Assembly (NCBI GenBank): GCA_947441695.1
Contig: CANEUK010000079.1
Coordinates: 1 to 6,869 of the forward strand
Direction: 5' to 3'
DNA: 6,869 nucleotides
Source: Rickettsiales bacterium
GTDB taxonomy: Bacteria > Pseudomonadota > Alphaproteobacteria > Rickettsiales > UBA1997
Part shown: positions 1-5,417 of the stretch, in pieces
How the letters are laid out: every line of letters starts with the position of its first letter
Position numbering within the stretch: position 1 is the first letter of the stretch
Translations under genes and position numbers: made by a program
Notes under the pieces: generated by a model
Seen by the model: only the letters and a program-made list of their open reading frames with translations
The model's database searches: none
Told to the model about the DNA's origin: nothing

Positions 1-1407
1 GTTTCTAGCCCATCCACAATTGCCGATGGAGAATCTAGAACCTTAACCTGCGGCGCTTCTGGATATGCTGGTGGAACCACCAAACAAAGCTACACTTGCT
101 CAAATGGCGCGTTAAGCCCAACTCCAAGTTCAACTGTTTGCTCCACGGCGGGTGAAACAACTGGCGGCAACAACGGCGCAAATGCTTGCGCCATCGGATA
201 TGCTCCAAGCAATGGAACTTGTAAACAAGGCTGCACTTTTTCAAACGTGAATGGAATTGTTAATGGAACAGCAGTTTCAACAACCTCGGGTACAACTCAA
301 ATTGCTTGCAACGCAACCAACTTCAACCCAGCCAAATCAGTTTCTTATACTTGCGTAGGAACTTCACTTTTGGTTTCTGCCAATGGCTGTTCTGACATTT
401 CTGCTAATGATAACTGCTCGGGCAATTATGCTGGCGCAACTTGTAGCGTTTGCAAAGCTGGCTACACACTTGCATCTGGTTGCACCGCTTGCGACACCGC
501 TAATAACTATCTACCGGTAAATGGAGTTTGCACGCCCCCTAAGCCAAGTTGCACTGGTGGAACTGTATCCGAAACCGTAGATTACAAAATTCATACATTT
601 AAAAGTTCAGGAACCCTTTCTTGCACCAGTGGCGGAATTGCTCAAGTTTTGGTGGTTGGTGGAGGTGGAAGTGGTTCAGTTGAAACGGGACCTGGAGGTG
701 GAGGTGGAGGTGGAGGTGGAGGAGTTGTTTACGCAAGTTTATATATACTTTCTGCTTCTAATAATATTCCAGTTACGGTTGGTTCTGGTGGAGCGCTACT
801 ACATAGTATCGACTGTAGCAAACCTATAAACGGCAATAAAGGGGAAAATTCAGTTTTCGATAATACAATTACTGCATATGGAGGCGGACGCGGATCCGGA
901 GCCGTCACTGGGAATTTCGATTATACACAATTAGATGGTGGTTCAGGTGGAGGAGGTAATTGGTGCGGTAAAGGAGGAGAATCTTCTCAAACTGCACAAC
1001 CTTACGAAACTTCTCATTATGGTAATGCTGGCGGCGGTTTTAACACATGTGGTAATGGTCTATACTACTATCCTGGATCTGGCGGCGGTGGAGCTGGGAG
1101 CGCTGGTAAATCACCAAGTTCTAGTTCAGCTGGAAATGGTGGTGATGGAATAAATAATCCAATATCTGAATCAACATTTTCTAAGATTGCTGGTGGCGGT
1201 GGTGGCGGAGGTAGCAACGCTAATGTTGGCAAAGGAGGCGTTGGCGGGAGCAGCGTTGGCGGAAATGGTTATACAAATAATGGAGCTTCCTCGACTAGTG
1301 GAAAACCCAATACTGGAAGCGGCGGCGGTGGCGGTCAATGCGGTAAAACAGGCGGTGACGGCGCTGCCGGCGGCTCGGGAATTGTGATTGTTCGATATGC
1401 CAAATAA
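1..1407 (+). CDS. Secreted cysteine-patterned protein with C-terminal glycine-rich domain (5' end outside window)
   Basis: The frame is open from base 1 to a TAA at 1405-1407, giving 468 visible residues; the true start lies left of the window. A GTG at 247 is in frame but sits inside this open frame and has no start-site features. Residues 1-130 hold two degenerate units with matching cysteines (C17-C33-C47 and C103-C118-C130, each with a Ser-Tyr-Thr-Cys step), separated by a short C63-C78 segment. Residues 139-184 form an EGF/TNFR-like cysteine patch (C139, C148, C151, C161, C164, C177, C184). From about residue 195 to the end is a glycine-rich domain that opens with IHTF and VLVVGGGG and closes with GIVIVRY, the usual edges of a widespread glycine-rich family of extracellular proteins. 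I infer an exported or surface protein, possibly an adhesin. The missing N-terminus might carry a prepilin signal like the gene at 4293, but this cannot be seen. Substrate or partner is unknown. Confidence 0.85.
   Translation, partial: VSSPSTIADGESRTLTCGASGYAGGTTKQSYTCSNGALSPTPSSTVCSTAGETTGGNNGANACAIGYAPSNGTCKQGCTFSNVNGIVNGTAVSTTSGTTQIACNATNFNPAKSVSYTCVGTSLLVSANGCSDISANDNCSGNYAGATCSVCKAGYTLASGCTACDTANNYLPVNGVCTPPKPSCTGGTVSETVDYKIHTFKSSGTLSCTSGGIAQVLVVGGGGSGSVETGPGGGGGGGGGGVVYASLYILSASNNIPVTVGSGGALLHSIDCSKPINGNKGENSVFDNTITAYGGGRGSGAVTGNFDYTQLDGGSGGGGNWCGKGGESSQTAQPYETSHYGNAGGGFNTCGNGLYYYPGSGGGGAGSAGKSPSSSSAGNGGDGINNPISESTFSKIAGGGGGGGSNANVGKGGVGGSSVGGNGYTNNGASSTSGKPNTGSGGGGGQCGKTGGDGAAGGSGIVIVRYAK
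694..723 (+). repeat. GGAGGT hexanucleotide run inside the glycine-rich coding region
   Basis: Four consecutive GGAGGT units (694-717) are followed by GGAGGA, encoding ten glycines in a row (residues 232-241). Each unit is a hexamer, so gain or loss by replication slippage keeps the frame and only changes the length of the glycine tract. The units also match the anti-Shine-Dalgarno core, although genes in this window start without such a motif. I regard it as a low-complexity coding repeat, not a regulatory site. Confidence 0.8.
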
Positions 1408-1421
1408 AAAATTTTAAAAAC

Positions 1422-2147
1422 ATGCTAATTAAAAAATTTCAAAAATTTGTAAAACTTTTTTTGTCAATTTTTTTAGCGTTTTTTACTTTTTCTTGCGCCA
1501 AAAATTGGAGTTATCAAGGCAAAAATGCGGCGCAAAATTGGGGCAGTTTGAGCGAAGAATTTAAGTTTTGCAAAATTGGCTATAATCAATCGCCAATTGA
1601 TGTGAAATATGGTTTTGAGAAAAATGAATTAAAGTTTTTTTATCAAGATTCAGAGGTTGAAACTTTAGACAAAAACTACGTTCGACAAATTTTTTTTGAT
1701 AATCGCGATTTTGTGTTGCGAGGCAAAAAAAAGTATTTTTTGCGACATTTAGAATTTCATCACCCAAGCGAACATTTGGTGAACTCAAGCCAACATTCGC
1801 TTGAAATGCAGATTTATCATAAAAGCGAAGATGAACAACTTTTGGTTTTGGCAATTTTTTTAGAAGTTGGCGAAGAAAATTCCGCGTTTAACTCCATAAT
1901 AAAAACGCTGTCAAAGTTAGAAAATCTGCCAAAAATAAATTTGGCAAAAATTGTAAAAACTGATGATAAAATATTTTTTTACGATGGTTCTCTTACTACT
2001 CCGCCATGCGTTGAAGGCGTTAAATGGTATATAATGAAAACACCGCTGAAAATTTCGAAAGAGCAAATGAACCAAATTATTAAGCTGGCAATTTTTTCCA
2101 AATCAAACGCTCGAATTATCCAAGAATTTCACCCCGAAAAATATTAA
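1422..2147 (+). CDS. Exported alpha-type carbonic anhydrase homologue with altered zinc site
   Basis: The 241-residue protein has the size and landmarks of bacterial alpha carbonic anhydrases, which hydrate CO2 in the periplasm: WSYQG (29-33), QSPIDV (56-61), HPSEH (114-118), GSLTTPPC (189-196), and the cysteine pair C50/C196 that usually forms a disulfide. Residues 5-24 are a signal peptide; C25 could be a lipoprotein cysteine, but the lipobox (TFSC) is poor, and cleavage after SCA is an alternative. Aligned without gaps to the family block HFHxPSE...EAHxxH, the first zinc histidine (His94 in human CA II) is Glu111, the second is His113, and the third (His119) is Gln130. Gln92 is replaced by His109. 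No histidine occurs between residues 62 and 108, so the His64 proton shuttle is also missing. Glu117 and Thr199 equivalents (Glu128, Thr192) are kept. It starts 14 nt after the upstream stop and ends 2 nt before the helicase. The fold assignment is secure; ordinary carbonic anhydrase activity is doubtful. Confidence 0.92.
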   Translation: MLIKKFQKFVKLFLSIFLAFFTFSCAKNWSYQGKNAAQNWGSLSEEFKFCKIGYNQSPIDVKYGFEKNELKFFYQDSEVETLDKNYVRQIFFDNRDFVLRGKKKYFLRHLEFHHPSEHLVNSSQHSLEMQIYHKSEDEQLLVLAIFLEVGEENSAFNSIIKTLSKLENLPKINLAKIVKTDDKIFFYDGSLTTPPCVEGVKWYIMKTPLKISKEQMNQIIKLAIFSKSNARIIQEFHPEKY

Positions 2148-2149
2148 AA

Positions 2150-4282
2150 ATGTCTTTGAACAAACTAAATTCTCCGCAACTCGAAGCGGTAAAACACACC
2201 AATGGGCCAGTTTTGGTGCTTGCTGGCGCTGGAACTGGAAAAACCAGCGTTTTGACCAGTCGAATAATTCATATTGTAAATTGTTATTTGGCTTCGCCTT
2301 TGCAAATTTTGGCGGTTACTTTTACCAACAAAGCAGCCGCTGAAATGAAAAAGCGAATTGGCGAAACAATTGGCGACCAAGTGAATAATTTGTGGGTTGG
2401 AACTTTTCACTCAATTGCGGCACGAATTTTACGCCGCCATCCCGAAATTGTTGGCTTGCGCAATGATTTTATTATTGTTGACGACGACGATCAAACGCGC
2501 CTACTTAAACAAATTTTGGCTGATTTTAATATTGACACCAAACAATTTGCGCCAAAAGCCTATTTAAACAGAATTTCGCGCCTTAAAGACAAAGTTGTAA
2601 GCCCGCAAAGCCTTGATTCTGCTGGCTTTGAAGTGAATTTGCCCAAGTTAAAAGATGTTTGGGAAACTTATCAATTTCGCCTTAAATCGATGAACGCGGT
2701 AGATTTTGGCGACTTGCTTTTGCACAATTTAACCTTGTTTGCCAAAGCGCCAGACGTTCTTGCTTATTATCAAAATAAATTTTGCTACGTGCTGGTTGAC
2801 GAATATCAAGACACCAACAACGCCCAATATCAGTGGTTGTTGCGTTTGGTTGATTCGCATAAAAATATTTGCTGCGTTGGCGATGACGACCAATCAATTT
2901 ATAGTTGGCGCGGAGCCAATATTGCCAATATTTTGCGTTTTGAAAAAGAATTTGTTGGCGCCAAAGTTATTCGCCTTGAACAAAACTATCGATCAACCGC
3001 GCGCATTTTGGCGGCGGCAGATTCGGTTATTTCGAAAAATAAAGAGCGACACGGCAAAACACTTTGGACTGACGCAAGCCAAGGCGAAAAAGTAAAAGTT
3101 TTGTCTTTTGTTGACGACCGCGCCGAAGCCAGCACCGTGGCTGGAATGATAAAAAATTCAATTGCTAAACAAAAATTTAAGGCGCAAGAAATTGCTGTTT
3201 TAGTGCGCGCGGGCTATCAAACGCGCGCTTTTGAAGAGGCATTTATTCAAAATAATTTGCCCTACAAAGTAATTGGCGGCATGAAATTTTATGAGCGCGC
3301 CGAAGTTCGCGATTGTATCGCTTATCTAAGAATTTGCGCCAATTTAGATGATGATTTAGCCTTAAATCGAATTATCAACGTGCCAAAAAGAGGTGCTGGT
3401 GATGCAGCAATTTCGGGCATTTACGAAAAATCAAAACAAGAAAAAACCTCGTTTTTTAACGCTATAAAAAAATCGTTAGAACAAAACGCGCTCAAAGGAA
3501 AAGCACGCGACGCGCTAAAAATTTTGATTGAACAAATTGAAAAAACTAACCAAAGAGTTGGCGACGAACCTTTGTCAAATCTAGCCAAAACTTTGCTTGA
3601 GCAAGTTGGCTATATTCAAATGTGGAAAAATGAAAACACCTTAGAAGCGCAAGGTCGCCTAGAAAATATTGAAGAATTTATCAACAGCCTTGCCGACTTT
3701 TCGAGCATGGTTGAGTTTTTAGAATATGTTTCTTTGATTGAAGCGCGAGACGACAAAAACCTAACAGACGCCGTAACAGTTATGACGGTTCATGGTGCCA
3801 AAGGTTTGGAGTTTGATTTGGTTTTTGTTCCCGGTCTTGAAGATGGTCTTTTTCCAAGCGGAAAATCAATTGACGAAAAAAATGGCGTTGAAGAAGAGCG
3901 GCGTTTGATGTATGTTGCAATTACGCGGGCTAAAAAAGAGTTGGTTTTGTGCTACGCCAAAAGTCGCTATGTTTTTGGCGATTACCAAACGCAAATGCCT
4001 TCGCGCTTTTTAAAGGAATTACCGCAAGATCAAATTGATTTTGAAGAAGTTTATTTTGGTTCAGAATTTTTGTTCAACAAAAGAAACGAAAGTGCTTTGC
4101 AACGTTATGTTGCGCCATCTTATCAGAATAACAAAATTGAGGATAAAATTTCTGGAAAGCGAGTTTTTCACCAAAAATTTGGCTATGGAAAAGTTTTAAA
4201 TGTTGATGGCAATAAATTAGAAATTTCTTTTGAAAAAAGTGGCACCAAAATTGTTATGAAAGACTTTGTAGCAATGGCTTAG
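2150..4282 (+). CDS. uvrD: ATP-dependent DNA helicase UvrD/PcrA (superfamily 1A)
   Basis: This 3'-to-5' DNA helicase family unwinds DNA in nucleotide excision and mismatch repair and strips proteins such as RecA or stalled RNA polymerase from DNA in the cytoplasm. All core motifs are present in order: Q motif with Gln10; Walker A GAGTGKT (26-32, Lys31); motif Ia TFTNKAAAEM (57-66); WVGTFHS; Walker B VDEYQDT (216-222); motif III GDDDQSIYSWRG (from 244); motif IV LEQNYRST (276-283); motif V TVHGAKGLEF (546-555); motif VI RRLMYVAITRAKKEL (584-598, with Arg593). Residues about 667-710 match the C-terminal Tudor-like domain of PcrA/UvrD (RVFHQKFGYGKV), which in relatives contacts RNA polymerase. 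At 710 residues it is full length for the family and shows no damage. Its ATG lies only 2 nt after the carbonic-anhydrase stop and lacks a Shine-Dalgarno sequence, so translation is probably coupled. UvrD, PcrA and Rep are hard to tell apart by motif alone; the Tudor-like tail favours UvrD/PcrA. Confidence 0.97.
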   Translation: MSLNKLNSPQLEAVKHTNGPVLVLAGAGTGKTSVLTSRIIHIVNCYLASPLQILAVTFTNKAAAEMKKRIGETIGDQVNNLWVGTFHSIAARILRRHPEIVGLRNDFIIVDDDDQTRLLKQILADFNIDTKQFAPKAYLNRISRLKDKVVSPQSLDSAGFEVNLPKLKDVWETYQFRLKSMNAVDFGDLLLHNLTLFAKAPDVLAYYQNKFCYVLVDEYQDTNNAQYQWLLRLVDSHKNICCVGDDDQSIYSWRGANIANILRFEKEFVGAKVIRLEQNYRSTARILAAADSVISKNKERHGKTLWTDASQGEKVKVLSFVDDRAEASTVAGMIKNSIAKQKFKAQEIAVLVRAGYQTRAFEEAFIQNNLPYKVIGGMKFYERAEVRDCIAYLRICANLDDDLALNRIINVPKRGAGDAAISGIYEKSKQEKTSFFNAIKKSLEQNALKGKARDALKILIEQIEKTNQRVGDEPLSNLAKTLLEQVGYIQMWKNENTLEAQGRLENIEEFINSLADFSSMVEFLEYVSLIEARDDKNLTDAVTVMTVHGAKGLEFDLVFVPGLEDGLFPSGKSIDEKNGVEEERRLMYVAITRAKKELVLCYAKSRYVFGDYQTQMPSRFLKELPQDQIDFEEVYFGSEFLFNKRNESALQRYVAPSYQNNKIEDKISGKRVFHQKFGYGKVLNVDGNKLEISFEKSGTKIVMKDFVAMA

Positions 4283-4292
4283 AAATAAAATT

Positions 4293-5210
4293 ATGAAAAA
4301 AAAAGAAGTTCAAAAAGCAAAAGCTTTTTCACTAATCGAAATATCATTTTGCCTAATCGTAATTGCAATTTTGGCTGCGGCCATTTTTCAAAGCAAAAAC
4401 TTGGTCAGTAATTTTAGACTAAATTCGGCTCAATCTTTAACCAACAGTTCGCCCGTTAATTCAATTCAAGGTTTGGTTTTGTGGCTCGAACCAACAATGC
4501 CAGAAAGTTTTTTGCAAAATCAAACAAGCGATGGCGTTCAAATTACCCAGTGGAACGACATTAACAACCAAGCAAGCAGAAAATATTTTGCCCTTGCCAC
4601 GGCTTCAAATGGAATAACTTTCAAAGAAATAAGTGAAATTTATCTTTTGCCTTCAATTTATTTTAGCGGCTCGACATCTTCTTTGTTAGAATTATCAAAA
4701 AGCGAATCTTCGCTTAGTAGCACGCCAATTTTAACGCCAAATAATGATTTTACTTTTTTTGTCGTATCCAAATTAAAGGCGGTTAGCAGCTCTTTTGCTA
4801 GTTCAACAATTTTTCTTAATGGAAATTCGGCGGGTTGGGGTTTCGCTATTGGCGGAACCGCCAATTCTGGTAAAAGACAGATAAAGTTTTTGGGCGTGGG
4901 CGCAACTGACAATAATTCTGTTAGTGCTAGCTCTTCAACAAAAGCCGAAATTATTTCAGCAACCTATTTGGGCAGCAGCCAAACTACCAAACTATTTACC
5001 AACGGCGTTTTAGAAAATTTAACCAGTTCTAGTGGCGTAATTTCAAATAATCCGTCGAACAATTTTTATATCGGAAATTCATCCGCCGCCAATCCGTGGC
5101 AAGGATATATTTCTGAAATTATTATTTTTGATCGAGTTTTAAGCGACGCCAATCGCAAGTTAATTGAGCAATATTTGGGGCAGAAATACGGAATTGCTAC
5201 TTCGGGATAG
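4293..5210 (+). CDS. Type IV pilin-like protein with LamG/concanavalin-type lectin-like body
   Basis: A 305-residue protein starting 10 nt after the helicase stop. The N-terminus is a class III (prepilin) signal: a short lysine-rich leader, cleavage expected between Ala11 and Phe12, then FSLIE with Glu16 as the conserved +5 glutamate, and a hydrophobic helix to about residue 32. The residue before the cut is Ala where Gly is usual; prepilin peptidases tolerate this in some pseudopilins. After a Ser/Asn-rich linker, the body begins GLVLWLE (about residues 56-62), followed by WNDINNQ, and ends with GYISEIIIFDRVLS...IEQYLGQKYGI (271-301), the typical C-terminal strand and helix of LamG-like jelly-roll domains that bind sugars or extracellular proteins. 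The mature part has no cysteines outside the membrane helix. I infer a minor pilin or pseudopilin displaying a binding domain at the surface. Start choice: the ATG at 4293 places the leader correctly; an A9 run follows it at once. The ligand is unknown, and no pilus assembly genes are in the window. Confidence 0.88.
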   Translation: MKKKEVQKAKAFSLIEISFCLIVIAILAAAIFQSKNLVSNFRLNSAQSLTNSSPVNSIQGLVLWLEPTMPESFLQNQTSDGVQITQWNDINNQASRKYFALATASNGITFKEISEIYLLPSIYFSGSTSSLLELSKSESSLSSTPILTPNNDFTFFVVSKLKAVSSSFASSTIFLNGNSAGWGFAIGGTANSGKRQIKFLGVGATDNNSVSASSSTKAEIISATYLGSSQTTKLFTNGVLENLTSSSGVISNNPSNNFYIGNSSAANPWQGYISEIIIFDRVLSDANRKLIEQYLGQKYGIATSG

Positions 5211-5417
5211 TTTCTTACCCAAACGGTTTTTTAAACATCGACACCAAACAAGATTCCAACTTGTTTGGTTCAAATGTGAGTTTAAATGTTGGCGAAATTT
5301 GCTTTTAAAATCGCGTCAGAACTTTTCTGAATCTGATTCTTACTCAATTGGGATGAATCTTGGAATTATCGGCAATTCAGGCTTCTGATCGAAAAATTTT
5401 ATTATTTTTCAAGTAAT
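5211..5417. other. Convergent intergenic region, possibly with coding remnants
   Basis: This 207-nt gap separates the stop of the pilin-like gene from the stop of the ankyrin gene, which faces it. It holds a perfect inverted repeat at 5243-5269 and no promoter or RNA gene I can recognise. Short stretches in different + frames read like protein (from 5210, a 32-codon run beginning VSYPNGFLNIDTKQ that ends at a TAA; near 5332-5387, a run ending MNLGIIGNSGF), which could mean a decayed gene with frameshifts. They are too short and broken to annotate as genes. Confidence 0.45.
5243..5269. terminator. Perfect 10-bp inverted repeat between convergent genes (candidate bidirectional terminator)
   Basis: ACCAAACAAG (5243-5252) and CTTGTTTGGT (5260-5269) are exact reverse complements around a 7-nt loop, located 33 nt after the pilin-like stop. 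The position between two convergent genes fits a shared terminator. No clean T run follows the stem on either strand, so it is not a classic intrinsic terminator; it may instead stabilise RNA 3' ends or be chance in AT-rich DNA. Confidence 0.4.

Noticed and set aside
247..249. GTG as the start of the glycine-rich protein
   Set aside because: The same frame is open to base 1 and carries the matching cysteine repeat upstream, so the gene simply enters from the left.
629..1387. Overlapping small open frames rich in Val/Glu/Ala within the glycine-rich gene
   Set aside because: They are frame-shifted readings of GGN-rich codons, with no independent start signals or domain features.
2165..3095. 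Short open frames overlapping uvrD on both strands
   Set aside because: They fall wholly within a fully conserved helicase frame and show no motifs.
5391..5410. GAAAAAT/ATTTTTC stem as a terminator of the ankyrin gene
   Set aside because: The 7-bp stem has a single G-C pair and would be very weak; such stems are expected by chance in this composition.
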